A stretch of 64,000 bases of DNA from Vibrio furnissii CIP 102972 (GTDB taxonomy: Bacteria; Pseudomonadota; Gammaproteobacteria; Enterobacterales; Vibrionaceae). The stretch lies in the NCBI RefSeq assembly GCF_000176175.1, contig NZ_ACZP01000014.1:930001-994000 (forward strand). The letters run 5' to 3'. Shown one piece after another: positions 34,485-43,689 of the stretch (position 1 is the stretch's first letter; every line of letters starts with the position of its first letter). Under the pieces are notes generated by a model. It searched no databases and was not told the DNA's origin. It saw only the letters and a list, made by a program, of their open reading frames with translations. Made by a program: the position numbers and the translations under genes.

Positions 34485-35450
34485 CTACTCGATGTCTTGT
34501 TCTGAAAATCTGGCATGAAACGGTGACAGTTCATTGTTGGCGACGGTGAGTGGTTGATAAAGAGCAGGTCTGCGGCCTCGAATCCAACGACGGCCGGTGC
34601 ACATGGTTAATGCGTCCGCGTTGAGGTCGGCAATTACCATATCGTTATCCACGCTATCGGTTTCCGCGATGATTTGTCCGTACGGGTCAATGATCATCGC
34701 ATTGCCGGTTCGAACCTCGTCCATATCGACCCCCACGCCATTGCTGAAGATTAGAAACATCCCATTGTCATGGGCGCGCGCAGGCAACCAACGAATGAGC
34801 CATTCACGGCCCTTTGCCCCCTGCATTTCCGCTCGAATCGCATCTGGATTTTGTTGACGGTTGTACCAGAGTTGCGGATCGATAGGCCCCATGGCATTTG
34901 GACTGCGTGAATTACAACCTCCCGTTTGATGGGGTGCAATAAGAATGTCTGCGCCTTTTAACGCGGTAATTCTGGCGTTCTCCACTAGGTTGTTATCCCA
35001 GCAAATTAGGATCCCCAAACGACACCCATGCGGCGTGTCAAACACTGTGTATTCATTACCACTGGTCATATGTTGGCTAATGAACGTATGCAGCTTGCGG
35101 TGCGTTGCGATGTTGCCATCGGGCATCGCCATCACATAAGCGTTATACAGGTTTCCCATTGCATCTTGCTCAATCAAACCGGCGCCGATACTGATGTTGT
35201 GCTTCATTGACATCGCTAATAACGCTTGGCTTGTTTCTCCATGGGGAATGTATTCTGCGAGCGCAACAATGTCGGATTTGGTGAGTGTGGAGACGTGCCA
35301 GTAACCTGTGATGCACATTTCAGGGAACACAATGATCGCGACGTGTTCACGGGCGGCTTGTTCCACATATTGTTCAATGATGGATAAGTTGTACACTTTA
35401 TCGTTCGCACGATGGTTAAACTGGACGGATGCAACTCGTATGTCTTTCAT
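34485..35450 (-). CDS. Carbon-nitrogen hydrolase (nitrilase superfamily)
   Basis: 321 residues with the Glu-Lys-Cys catalytic triad of the superfamily: Glu in IVFPEMCITGY (about residue 44), Lys in ATHRKLHTF (about 118) and Cys in LGILICWDNN (about 150). Members hydrolyse amides, carbamoyl groups or nitriles; the exact substrate is not deducible, though an amidase is more usual for EMCITGY-type motifs. AAGGA precedes the ATG. A LysR gene is divergent with 99 bases between the starts, so LysR-controlled expression is likely. Confidence 0.88.
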   Translation of the reverse strand: MKDIRVASVQFNHRANDKVYNLSIIEQYVEQAAREHVAIIVFPEMCITGYWHVSTLTKSDIVALAEYIPHGETSQALLAMSMKHNISIGAGLIEQDAMGNLYNAYVMAMPDGNIATHRKLHTFISQHMTSGNEYTVFDTPHGCRLGILICWDNNLVENARITALKGADILIAPHQTGGCNSRSPNAMGPIDPQLWYNRQQNPDAIRAEMQGAKGREWLIRWLPARAHDNGMFLIFSNGVGVDMDEVRTGNAMIIDPYGQIIAETDSVDNDMVIADLNADALTMCTGRRWIRGRRPALYQPLTVANNELSPFHARFSEQDIE

Positions 35451-35549
35451 TTGGCGTTCCTTGGGTTGGTTTCAGTTGACGCCGTCAGTGTAAAAAGTCA
35501 TTTTCATTCCGTATAATGAAGATAATTACAATTTCAATGAGTATAAGGA

Positions 35550-36419
35550 ATGGAACTGGATCACTTACGCACTTTCTGTCAGCTTGCGGAAGATGGCAAT
35601 TATCGGGTCGCAGCTGATCACCTGTTCATCACTCAATCGGCGTTAACCAAGAAGATTCAGCGTTTAGAGTCACATACGGGGCTGACGCTGTTTGAGCGCG
35701 GAAGACACGGCGCCTGTTTGACGCAGGCTGGGTTAACTTTGTTACCGGAGGCGCAGCGTCTGGTCGCACGTTTTCAGGCCTTTGAATCTTTCACCAATCT
35801 GGTCGCTGAGGGGACTGCCGGACATTTAAATCTTGGGTTTGGCATTTCCACATATCATCTTGCGCCGCACTATATTGCCCAGTTCAAACACGCTTTTCCG
35901 AATATTCACATCACACTCAATGACATGCCTTCTCAACGTCAAGCGAAGGCGTTGCTGCATGGCGACTTACAACTCAGTTTCAACCGCTTGCCTGTTGCTG
36001 CGCCGTTGACGAGCATCAAACTAGGTTCCGATCATTTGGTTGTCGCGGTGCATCGCAGCGAGTCGATGGATCTTGATAACGTGTGGACCTCGCTCAAAGG
36101 TCGTGATTACCTCAAGCTTCATGCGGAACGTGGGCAAGGGCTGAGTCAGCAAATCACTGCGCTACTGGCGGAGCATCATCAGACGCTACATCCGGTTCAA
36201 GAAGCCGATGATATTCAGACGCTTTTAGCATTGGTTTCTGCCAACCTTGGTTTCACCATTGTTCCCGCTAGCGCCAAATACATCGCCAATGATCAGGTCG
36301 TTTTTGTCCCGCTTGATGGAGAAAACGCGCAGTGGGACATTGGTTTAATTTGGAATGAAGCGATAGACAGCCCAATGAGAGCGCGCTTTATCGAGTTTAT
36401 GACCTGCACAAAGCGCTGA
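35550..36419 (+). CDS. LysR-family transcriptional regulator
   Basis: 289 residues with an N-terminal winged helix (MELDHLRTFCQLAEDGNYRV, then FITQSALTKKIQRLESHTGL) and a LysR substrate-binding domain (LNLGFGISTYHLAP, LVSANLGFTIVPAS). It is divergent from the nitrilase-family gene, its probable target. The AAGGA directly abuts the ATG, a poor spacing, which suggests low expression or a leaderless-like start. Confidence 0.9.
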   Translation: MELDHLRTFCQLAEDGNYRVAADHLFITQSALTKKIQRLESHTGLTLFERGRHGACLTQAGLTLLPEAQRLVARFQAFESFTNLVAEGTAGHLNLGFGISTYHLAPHYIAQFKHAFPNIHITLNDMPSQRQAKALLHGDLQLSFNRLPVAAPLTSIKLGSDHLVVAVHRSESMDLDNVWTSLKGRDYLKLHAERGQGLSQQITALLAEHHQTLHPVQEADDIQTLLALVSANLGFTIVPASAKYIANDQVVFVPLDGENAQWDIGLIWNEAIDSPMRARFIEFMTCTKR

Positions 36420-36520
36420 CGTTTGCTAGCACAATCTTAGGGCTATGCCTGTGATTGCCAAACGTCGTACAGGTATCAAACCGCTTCGTTAAATGCCCTC
36501 ATCAAGCACTTCTTTATCAA

Positions 36521-37345
36521 TCACTCGTTATCAATCATTCCCTCAGCAACAAGCTGCGTTAAATCCTGCCCGTGGTTTAACAGGCTGTGGCGGTATTTAC
36601 TTGGGGTGTGATGAAACAGTTTCTTAAAGGCATAGATGTATGCGGAATCGGAGGCGTAGCCCAACTCCAGCGCAATATCTTGAATGGTTCTCGGGGTACT
36701 CAATAATTGCAGAGACAAAACGAGTCGCACATTTTGCCGCCACAGCGAGAACGATTGATCAAACTCTTTGGCACATAATCGAGAGAGCGTGCGTTCTGAC
36801 GCCCCAACGTGCTTCGCCCATTCGTTTAAGCTGAACTTCACATCGGGTTGCGCCGTCAATTGTTCAAAAATGGCTTTGAGGCGTTTGTCGCGGGGGATCA
36901 GCAATGGGATCGCATACTGACCTGCGGTATCGATTTGATCGCGTAACACCGTTAAAAGATGGATGAGATTCTCGGGTGGCTGCGCTTGAGTCGAGCGATT
37001 AAATAACAGCAAGATCAAGGCCTTGAGAAACGGCGTCACCAAACACGATTTCGCCTCAACGCCGTAATTCACCCCGCTTTTGGGGTTGAGGTACATCGCC
37101 AAAAATTGCGTGTCGGTGACCGAGACCGATTTGTGCACCGTGTCGGCGGGGATATACAGCATGGCATTGTGAGGGACGATGACCGATCTGTTTTCAATCG
37201 AGGATTGCAATAACCCACTGAGCGGAAAGATGATTTGGTGCCATGGGTGTGTGTGAAAATCATCAATGTAGCCCGCACGCATGTGGATGGTTTTGGTGAT
37301 GAACGCCTGATGAGGGGACGATTGAATGAGGTGGTTAGCTTGCAT
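36521..37345 (-). CDS. AraC-family transcriptional regulator
   Basis: 274 residues: an N-terminal cupin-like sensor (DDFHTHPWHQIIFPLSGLLQ, IPADTVHKS) and two C-terminal helix-turn-helix units (LNEWAKHVGASERTLSRLCA, IQDIALELGYASDSAYIYAF, FKKLFHHTPSKYR). It is divergent from the class I amidotransferase gene, starts 98 bases apart. The effector is unknown. Confidence 0.9.
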   Translation of the reverse strand: MQANHLIQSSPHQAFITKTIHMRAGYIDDFHTHPWHQIIFPLSGLLQSSIENRSVIVPHNAMLYIPADTVHKSVSVTDTQFLAMYLNPKSGVNYGVEAKSCLVTPFLKALILLLFNRSTQAQPPENLIHLLTVLRDQIDTAGQYAIPLLIPRDKRLKAIFEQLTAQPDVKFSLNEWAKHVGASERTLSRLCAKEFDQSFSLWRQNVRLVLSLQLLSTPRTIQDIALELGYASDSAYIYAFKKLFHHTPSKYRHSLLNHGQDLTQLVAEGMIDNE

Positions 37346-37443
37346 AATTGGCGACTTATCGATGTTTAATGTCAGATAGTATATAACGCGTCACTTTCGC
37401 TTGATATAGCATCAACGGCCTACTCAACGAGAAAGGCTGCACT

Positions 37444-38160
37444 ATGCGAATTCACTTTATTATTCATGAACATTTTGAAGCGCCAGGCGCTTATGAAATC
37501 TGGGCGACTCGCCGTGGTTTTCATATCGGATACTCTCGCGTGTACGAAGGCGAGCCTTTGCCATTGAATGTTGACGCGATCGATCTGTTGATTGTGATGG
37601 GCGGGCCGCAAAATCCCGCGACCACGCAAGCGCAGTGCGCTCACTTTAACGCGAAAGCGGAGCAGGCCTGCATTCTGTCGGCGATTCGTGCCGGAAAAGC
37701 GGTGATTGGGGTCTGTTTGGGCGCGCAACTTATTGGGGAAGCGTTGGGAGCGCGCTACGCAGCGAGCCCGGAACGCGAGATCGGTAAGTTTCCGATCACA
37801 CTCACGCCAGCGGGGTTGCACCATCCGCTGATGGCACATTTTGGTGCCATGTTACCGGTCGGGCATTGGCACAATGATATGCCCGGGTTGACTCCCGACG
37901 CGCACGTTCTTGCCTTTAGCGCCGGGTGCCCACGGCAGATTGTCGCTTACAGTGATGTCGTTTTTGGCTTCCAATGCCATATGGAACTGACAAAAGAGGT
38001 GGTGGCGCTATTGATTGAACATGATGCTGTTGAGGTGTCTGAACATCATCCGTTCGTGGAATCGCCACAGCGCCTCATGCAGCATGACTACGAGGACATG
38101 AACCAAACGCTGTATCAGTTTCTCGATCAGTTAGTTGCTTATTACCAAGCGCGGTGCTGA
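37444..38160 (+). CDS. Class I glutamine amidotransferase-like protein
   Basis: 238 residues, a stand-alone GATase1 domain with nucleophile Cys in VIGVCLGAQLIGEALG (about residue 94) and His in FGFQCHMEL (about 180), plus oxyanion motif MGGPQNP. Such free-standing GATase1 proteins resemble YfeJ/GuaA-type glutaminases or gamma-glutamyl-amide hydrolases; the substrate is unknown. AAAGG precedes the ATG. The AraC regulator upstream and another downstream in the same direction as this gene suggest a small regulated unit. Confidence 0.85.
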   Translation: MRIHFIIHEHFEAPGAYEIWATRRGFHIGYSRVYEGEPLPLNVDAIDLLIVMGGPQNPATTQAQCAHFNAKAEQACILSAIRAGKAVIGVCLGAQLIGEALGARYAASPEREIGKFPITLTPAGLHHPLMAHFGAMLPVGHWHNDMPGLTPDAHVLAFSAGCPRQIVAYSDVVFGFQCHMELTKEVVALLIEHDAVEVSEHHPFVESPQRLMQHDYEDMNQTLYQFLDQLVAYYQARC

Positions 38161-38249
38161 AGGCTTGCATCTCACGGTGGTGTCGTTAGTATGATTTTTT
38201 TGATGATTTTACTGCCACGTTCAATGAGGCTCGCTTTCGCGAACACACC

Positions 38250-39014
38250 ATGAAATTTTGCGACGAAATGTTGGGGCCGCCCGTGCTGGCCTATGCTCAC
38301 GATTACATGCATGGGGACACTGAAGCCGCACACGAACATCAGTGTGCGCAGTTTTTGCACGCGTTAAACGGGGTGATTCGGGTCGATACCGCCGCCGGAA
38401 CATGGGTGGTGACGGCAAATAAAGGCATGTGGATTCCAGCCGGCGTTTCGCACAGCCTGCGAATTACGGGCCATGTCAAAGTGCGCACGCTGTTTGTCGA
38501 TGCGATGGCACGAGCCGATCTGCCCAACACGTGCGTGCTGTCGGAAGTGCCATCTTTACTGAAACATCTCATTGTTGAAGCCGTGTCGCTGCCCGAGGAG
38601 CGGATTGCTGGAACGCGGGAAGAGCGTATTTTCGAGCTGATTTTGGATGAATTGCGCCGACTCAAACCGGTCGATTTTTATCTGCCTAATCCAAGCTCCG
38701 ATGGGTTAATTATGCTGTGTGATTACGTCTCGGATCGCATTGCCCACCCTTGGACAGCGACTGATGCGGCGAAGTATTTGGGGCAGAGTGAACGCACCGT
38801 GTCGCGCAAATTTCAGCAAGAACTGGGGCTGACGTTCACCGAATGGCTGCGTCAGAAACGCTTGGTTCACGCGCTTGAATTATTAGCCAGCGGCCACAGT
38901 GTGCTCGACAGCGCGCTGGAGATTGGATATGACAGCCCGAGTGCGTTCAGCGCCATGTTCAAAAGCCGTATCGGGCTGACGCCGAGCGAATACACGGCGT
39001 CTATCTTGTTTTAA
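38250..39014 (+). CDS. AraC-family transcriptional regulator (cupin sensor)
   Basis: 254 residues. The N-terminal cupin (HGDTEAAHEHQCAQFLHALN, GMWIPAGVSHSL) is followed by an AraC DNA-binding domain with WTATDAAKYLGQSERTVSRK and LDSALEIGYDSPSAFSAMFK. The layout is that of NimR/YdeO-like small AraC regulators that often control an adjacent exporter; none is adjacent here, and the target is unclear. Confidence 0.9.
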   Translation: MKFCDEMLGPPVLAYAHDYMHGDTEAAHEHQCAQFLHALNGVIRVDTAAGTWVVTANKGMWIPAGVSHSLRITGHVKVRTLFVDAMARADLPNTCVLSEVPSLLKHLIVEAVSLPEERIAGTREERIFELILDELRRLKPVDFYLPNPSSDGLIMLCDYVSDRIAHPWTATDAAKYLGQSERTVSRKFQQELGLTFTEWLRQKRLVHALELLASGHSVLDSALEIGYDSPSAFSAMFKSRIGLTPSEYTASILF

Positions 39015-39072
39015 TTCAATGTCTCTGTAGTCAACGGTGACCTGATTCCACGGCAATCTGAATCACGGTCTG

Positions 39073-40767
39073 TCAGTCTACGGAGCGCGAATGGGGCTGC
39101 GTCTTGAGCATGTTGGCGTAGGCATTCATGACGGCTTGCAGCGATGCCTTGGTGGCATCCTCATCAATCGCCACACCAAACTGGGTCACATTTGACGTCG
39201 CCGATTGCAATTGAACGTAGCTCACCGCTTTGCTGCGAGTGTTCGAACCGAGCGTGTGTTCGTGATAATCAACGATGTTGCAGGTTATCCCAAACTGCTC
39301 GGTCAGTGCGTTTAACATTGCCGAGAGTAACCCGTTTCCTATGCCCGAACACACCATTTCTTCTTGGTTGAATCCCACACGGCTCTCAATCTGTTGGCCT
39401 GTTGCCGCTGGCTGGCTTTGATAACTCAGCAGGCGCAGTTCGGGCGAGGGCATCAATCCATAGGCTTGCCTGAACAACTGCCACAATTCGGCAATCGAGA
39501 TTTCGCGCCCAGTTTGGTCGGTATGACGTTTCACACGTTGACTTAAATCCACTTGCAGCATTTTGGGCAGTGATAAGCCGTGGTTTTCTTGGAGCAACCA
39601 TGCCGCGCCACTTTTCCCCGACTGGCTGTTAACCCGAATCACCTCTTCATAATTGCACCCCAGATCCATCGGATCGAGCGGCAAATAAGGGATCGACCAT
39701 AGCGGTTGCGGCATGTGATGATGGCGAGCAAAGCCTTTTTTAATCGCGTCCTGATGCGAACCGGAGAACGCGGTAAACACCAATCGGCCGCCATAGGGAT
39801 GGCGTGGATGCACCGGCAGTTCATTGCACTCTTCAACCACTTCGACCGTGCGTCGAATGTCTGAAAAGCGCAGTGTGGGGTCGATACCTTGCGAATAGAG
39901 ATTGAGCGCAATCGTCACCAAATCCGCATTGCCCGTTCGCTCGCCATTGCCAAACAAGCATCCTTCAATACGTGTGGCGCCCGCCAACATAGCAAGTTCC
40001 GCACTCGCAACGCCGGTGCCGCGGTCGTTGTGCGGATGCACGCTGAGGGTGACACACTGCAAGCACGAGAACGAGCGAATAAAGTGCTCGATTTGATCGG
40101 CGAATACATTCGGTGTGTTGCACTCCACCGTGGTGGGTAAGTTTAAGATCAGCGGGCGCTGCTGGCTGGGCTGCCAAGCGGCGGCCACGGCTTCGCAAAT
40201 CTCCAACGCAAATTCCGGTTCGGTAAAGTTGAACGTTTCGGGCGAGTATTCCAGTGTCCACTGCGTGTGTGGGTGCTGGTCGCACAAGGCTTTGATCTGT
40301 TTCACACCCTTGACGGCGAGAGCCAAGGTGGCTGGCTTATCTTGCTCGAACACCACATCGCGAAAGAGCGGCGCGGTCGCATTGTATAAATGAATAATGG
40401 CCTTTGGCGCCCCGTCGAGTGCGGCGATGGTGCGCTCAATCAAATCTGGTCGCGATTGGGTGATGACCTGAATGGTGACGTCGTCGGGGATTCGGCGCTC
40501 TTCAATCAGGCAGCGCACAAAATCGAAATCGGTTTGTGAGGCAGCAGGAAACGCGACTTCGATCTCTTTGAATCCGCATTCGACCAAGTGGTGAAAGAAT
40601 TTCAGCTTGCGTGCTTGATTCATGGGATTCGCGAGCGCTTGATTGCCGTCGCGTAGATCCGTGGAACACCAACGCGGCGCTTGTGTCAGCACTTTTGAAG
40701 GCCAAGTGCGTTGCGGGAAGTGAATAACCGGCGCCGGTCGGTATTTGTTTGCTGGGTTCTCTAACAT
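39073..40767 (-). CDS. leuA: 2-isopropylmalate synthase, long (LeuA2) type
   Basis: 564 residues. The N-terminal TIM-barrel has the DRE-TIM metallolyase start CSTDLRDGNQAL, the catalytic/metal motifs SVHPHNDRGTGVAS and GCLFGNGERTGN, and EYSPETFNFTEPEF. A C-terminal regulatory domain (VVDY-like IVDYHEHTLG, then TQFGVAIDEDATKAS) fits leucine feedback control. The length and sequence match the fungal/actinobacterial-like class rather than the approximately 520-residue enterobacterial LeuA. It condenses acetyl-CoA with 2-oxoisovalerate in leucine synthesis. It is alone, without leuBCD, so it may be a second isopropylmalate synthase in this genome. Confidence 0.92.
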   Translation of the reverse strand: MLENPANKYRPAPVIHFPQRTWPSKVLTQAPRWCSTDLRDGNQALANPMNQARKLKFFHHLVECGFKEIEVAFPAASQTDFDFVRCLIEERRIPDDVTIQVITQSRPDLIERTIAALDGAPKAIIHLYNATAPLFRDVVFEQDKPATLALAVKGVKQIKALCDQHPHTQWTLEYSPETFNFTEPEFALEICEAVAAAWQPSQQRPLILNLPTTVECNTPNVFADQIEHFIRSFSCLQCVTLSVHPHNDRGTGVASAELAMLAGATRIEGCLFGNGERTGNADLVTIALNLYSQGIDPTLRFSDIRRTVEVVEECNELPVHPRHPYGGRLVFTAFSGSHQDAIKKGFARHHHMPQPLWSIPYLPLDPMDLGCNYEEVIRVNSQSGKSGAAWLLQENHGLSLPKMLQVDLSQRVKRHTDQTGREISIAELWQLFRQAYGLMPSPELRLLSYQSQPAATGQQIESRVGFNQEEMVCSGIGNGLLSAMLNALTEQFGITCNIVDYHEHTLGSNTRSKAVSYVQLQSATSNVTQFGVAIDEDATKASLQAVMNAYANMLKTQPHSRSVD

Positions 40768-40960
40768 GATGAATTCGTCCGTGGAGCAGTGAGTCGAACA
40801 TTCATCCTAAATGGGCTTTGCTGAACGATCTGCGCAGAAGTGGACAAGCATCGTCGTGATTTGGACAACGCCTGATGATGCTTGCCGCTATTGCCGTGTT
40901 TTATCGCTATGTCCGTTGCGGGGCTTGATGACCGCACGCGGGCATGTTGTGCGCCATCCA

Positions 40961-41167
40961 TCAACGTGATGTCACCCAGCCTTTGAATAGGCTCTTCATT
41001 TCAGAGCGGACTTCTTGCCCGCCAATCACGGCCAAAAGTAACAGACCGCCGGGCACCAAGACCACAATCAACAGTGGCCTGAGCAGGTATGAAAAGCACA
41101 GTAAGCCGGGTAAGAAAATGAACCATTGGCAAAGTGTCAGCATGCCGGTTTTAAGCAGATTTATCAT
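40961..41167 (-). CDS. Small inner-membrane protein divergent from a TetR regulator
   Basis: 68 residues with two hydrophobic helices (LTLCQWFIFLPGLLCFSYL and PLLIVVLVPGGLLLLAVIGG) and a basic tail. A strong GAGGAGAAAGGA element precedes the ATG. It lies 25 bases from the first of two TetR-type palindromes, so it is probably the repressor's regulated target. The function is unknown. Confidence 0.7.
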   Translation of the reverse strand: MINLLKTGMLTLCQWFIFLPGLLCFSYLLRPLLIVVLVPGGLLLLAVIGGQEVRSEMKSLFKGWVTSR

Positions 41168-41191
41168 TCCTTTCTCCTCGTTATGATTTTA

Positions 41192-41228
41192 ATTGAGCAT
41201 GCTCAATTTTATAAATGAGCGCGCTCAG
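41192..41228. promoter_or_regulatory. Two palindromic operators for the TetR-family regulator
   Basis: AATTGAGCATGCTCAATT (41192-41209) is a perfect 18-bp palindrome; TGAGCGCGCTCA (41217-41228) is a perfect 12-bp palindrome sharing the TGAGC-N2-GCTCA core. Their centres are 22 bp apart, two helical turns, in the spacer between the small membrane protein and tetR-like genes. Confidence 0.75.
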
Positions 41229-41285
41229 TTTGTCAATGTGAGAGGGGAAAGGTATGATGCAACGGCATGACATAATGATGAGTCG

Positions 41286-41807
41286 ATGATGGGTAAACGA
41301 GAGCAAACGAGAGAACGAATACTGGCTGCGGCGTGGCAACTCTTTGAAACGCAGGGATATCAAGAAACTTCAACGCGCCAAATTGCGCGCCAGGCTGGTG
41401 TGGCCGATGGCACGGTGTTTAGCCATTTTGAGACCAAACTGGCCATCCTACGCGAAGGCGTGATGAATCAACTTGAGCGACTGTCGCAACAAGGATTCAA
41501 CGCCCCTTCGCAAGATGCGTTTGAATTGGCGATGCAGTTTGCCCGTACCTACTACAGTTACTATTTTGCCAATGTAAACTTGAGCCGTGCGCTGCTCAAA
41601 GAAGTGGTGTGGGACATGGATTACTACCAATCGTTCAATCAAACCCTGTTTGAGACGGCCAATCTTCCGGTGGCATGGGGTGAAAATATGCCCGTGTTGC
41701 TCGATTGCTATTTCATGACTTTGATTACTCATTTGAGTAAGCCGGAACCCAATCTCGAACACGCGCTTCACGCGTTGGAAAGCAAATACCGCCACTTATT
41801 TCGTTGA
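41286..41807 (+). CDS. TetR-family transcriptional regulator
   Basis: 173 residues. The N-terminal helix-turn-helix is typical (RERILAAAWQLFETQGYQET, STRQIARQAGVADGTVFSHF), and the C-terminal ligand domain is short (about 110 residues). The start may be at 41286 or the adjacent ATG 41289. Its own promoter region holds the paired palindromes, so autorepression and control of the small membrane protein are likely. Its 3' end overlaps the convergent exporter gene by 12 bases. Confidence 0.9.
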   Translation: MMGKREQTRERILAAAWQLFETQGYQETSTRQIARQAGVADGTVFSHFETKLAILREGVMNQLERLSQQGFNAPSQDAFELAMQFARTYYSYYFANVNLSRALLKEVVWDMDYYQSFNQTLFETANLPVAWGENMPVLLDCYFMTLITHLSKPEPNLEHALHALESKYRHLFR

Positions 41808-42821
41808 TTGAATCGGGTCATTGGGTTGTTCGAGACTCGACTCATGGCCGGATTCGTGGCTTTGTTCGACATTTTGCTCGTGGCTTTGCTTGAGACCTTG
41901 CTGGTGATGACGCCGTGCGCGCTTTGCGGCTTTCGCCCGCCACAAACTCAATCCGCCTTCGAGCATCAGCACCACCACCGCCAGCCAAATGGCTAGGTAA
42001 GTGGGCCATTCGCTGGCGTGAATGTTTTCCCCGAGCAGCAGCGCAACCAGCAGCAGTAACACTGGCTCAACGTAAACCAGCAAGCCAAACAGCGTGATGT
42101 TCAGATGCGGTGCCGAAAGCGATTGAAACGCCAGTGCCAACGCGCTGATCGCGCCCAAACCGAGAATCAACCACAGCAGATCCAGATTCGCGCTCACAGC
42201 TTGCAACACATGGCCGCCGTGACCCACAAAGTAGAGGCTGACTGGCAGGCTGAGCAGCATGTCAAACCAGAGCCCGCCGATGTGATTGGTGTCGGTTTTG
42301 TAGCGCAGCCCAAAATAGATGGGATACCCCAAACATACTACTAGCGTTGGCCACGATAAGGTTTGAGAAATGGCCAATTGATTGATCACGCCAAGCAACG
42401 CAAACAAACATGCCCATTGCTGAAAGCGTGACATGCGATCGTGAAACACCACGCGCCCGACCACCACCATGGTGATGGGCATGATGAAGTACCCCAAAGA
42501 CACCGACAGCCCGTATCCGTTCACCGGTGCCCACATAAACAGCCACAGCTGAATGCCAATCAAAAACGATGATGCCACGCGCGTCAGCCAGAAATAACGT
42601 TCCGTGCGCAGGCGCTGAAACAGCGTCGCGACTTGGGGCCAGTAACCTCTGAGCAGAATGAACAGCGTAAGCAGCGGAAAGGTGAGCAGAATTCGCCAGC
42701 CGTAAATTTCTTCGCCTTGGAGTTCGCGCAATAAAGCGGTGTAGGCAAACATCAGCGCGAAGAGGGCAGAGGCAATCACATTGAGCGTGACACCCAGTGG
42801 CGTGTGCGTGGTTTTTGGCAT
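41796..42821 (-). CDS. RarD-like EamA/DMT-family transporter
   Basis: About 341 residues from the ATG at 42821 (MPKTTHTPLGVTLNVIAS); the frame is open further upstream, over the regulatory spacer. Ten transmembrane helices with the RarD-like signature GEEIYGWRILLTFPLL and APVNGYGLSVSLGYFIMP. The last 40 residues are a hydrophilic tail with repeated QSHE/SGHE units (KQSHEQNVEQSHESGHESS). It is divergent from an Lrp-family regulator with a palindrome between them. Substrate unknown. Confidence 0.88.
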   Translation of the reverse strand: MPKTTHTPLGVTLNVIASALFALMFAYTALLRELQGEEIYGWRILLTFPLLTLFILLRGYWPQVATLFQRLRTERYFWLTRVASSFLIGIQLWLFMWAPVNGYGLSVSLGYFIMPITMVVVGRVVFHDRMSRFQQWACLFALLGVINQLAISQTLSWPTLVVCLGYPIYFGLRYKTDTNHIGGLWFDMLLSLPVSLYFVGHGGHVLQAVSANLDLLWLILGLGAISALALAFQSLSAPHLNITLFGLLVYVEPVLLLLVALLLGENIHASEWPTYLAIWLAVVVLMLEGGLSLWRAKAAKRARRHHQQGLKQSHEQNVEQSHESGHESSLEQPNDPIQSTK

Positions 42822-42900
42822 CGTTATCGACCGAGTCAGGGGGAATGGCGATATTTTATTGCGTCGGACTTGATAAAGGCGCTCGAAATTCATAACGTGA

Positions 42901-42917
42901 GTGAGAAAATTTCTCAC
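42901..42917. promoter_or_regulatory. Palindromic operator for the Lrp-family regulator
   Basis: GTGAGAAAATTTCTCAC has perfect eight-base arms around a central A, located 12 bases before the Lrp-type start and 80 bases before the exporter start; a typical Lrp/AsnC site geometry. Confidence 0.55.
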
Positions 42918-42929
42918 TGGACGAGTCTG

Positions 42930-43382
42930 ATGTCATTGGATAAATACGATTATGCGCTGTTGGAATGCTTGCAGCGCAATTGTCAAACTCCGCTGCGTGA
43001 GTTGGCGGACGCCGTTTACTTATCGACCGCATCGGTGCAGCGGCGCATTCAAAAGCTCAAAGAGCAAGGCTACATTCAAGCCAACGTGGCTGTGCTCGAC
43101 CCCGACAAACTCAATCAAGTGATCACGATTGTGGTAGAGGTTCAGGCCGACAAAACCTACGCGCTAGACCTCGACGTGCTCAAGCAAAGCTTCTCGGGGC
43201 CAGAAGTGCAACAGTGCTATTACGTGACTGGCGATGTGGATTTCGTTCTGGTGCTGGTGGTGCCCAACATGCAACGCTTTCAGGCGATTTGCGATAAATT
43301 GTTCCACAGTAATCCTAATGTGAAATGGTTTCGAACCATGGTCGCATTAGACCGGGTCAAAGCAACGTTAGATGTACTTTAG
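42930..43382 (+). CDS. Lrp/AsnC-family transcriptional regulator
   Basis: 150 residues from ATG 42930 (MSLDKYDYALLECLQRNCQT), matching the family length; the longer in-frame ORF covers the spacer. N-terminal helix-turn-helix (LRELADAVYLSTASVQRRIQ, KLKEQGYI) and a C-terminal RAM/AsnC effector domain (CYYVTGDVDFVLVLVVPN). It probably senses an amino acid and controls the divergent RarD-like exporter. Confidence 0.9.
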   Translation: MSLDKYDYALLECLQRNCQTPLRELADAVYLSTASVQRRIQKLKEQGYIQANVAVLDPDKLNQVITIVVEVQADKTYALDLDVLKQSFSGPEVQQCYYVTGDVDFVLVLVVPNMQRFQAICDKLFHSNPNVKWFRTMVALDRVKATLDVL

Positions 43383-43689
43383 TTCGCCCTGACCCCCTGA
43401 TGTTGGGGCGTGAATCCACCGGTCGAATACAACTGTTAATTATTCATTGATTAATATGGCCATCAATATTTGTGAATTGCGTCGTTATTTAAGCTTCGCT
43501 AATAGACAATTATAATTAAAACTGTCAATGCTTCTCATATTTAAGACGTACTATTAAGTTGATGAATTATTTCAACTAAAGTGCGCACCTTTCGTATATA
43601 AATACGCTACGCCAAAATAGGCACATTGACTTCCTCTTTCTGAAGGTTAGTTTTACTTATGTCAGTCATAAGGCTTAGGAGTATTTGTA
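43383..43689 (+). promoter_or_regulatory. Upstream regulatory region of vpsT
   Basis: A 307-base AT-rich spacer without a gene. It contains the palindrome CGTAT-ATAA-ATACG at 43593-43606 and an imperfect inverted pair TTAAT/ATTAA near 43435-43455. Both are candidate binding sites in the vpsT promoter region; no specific regulator can be assigned. Confidence 0.45.
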
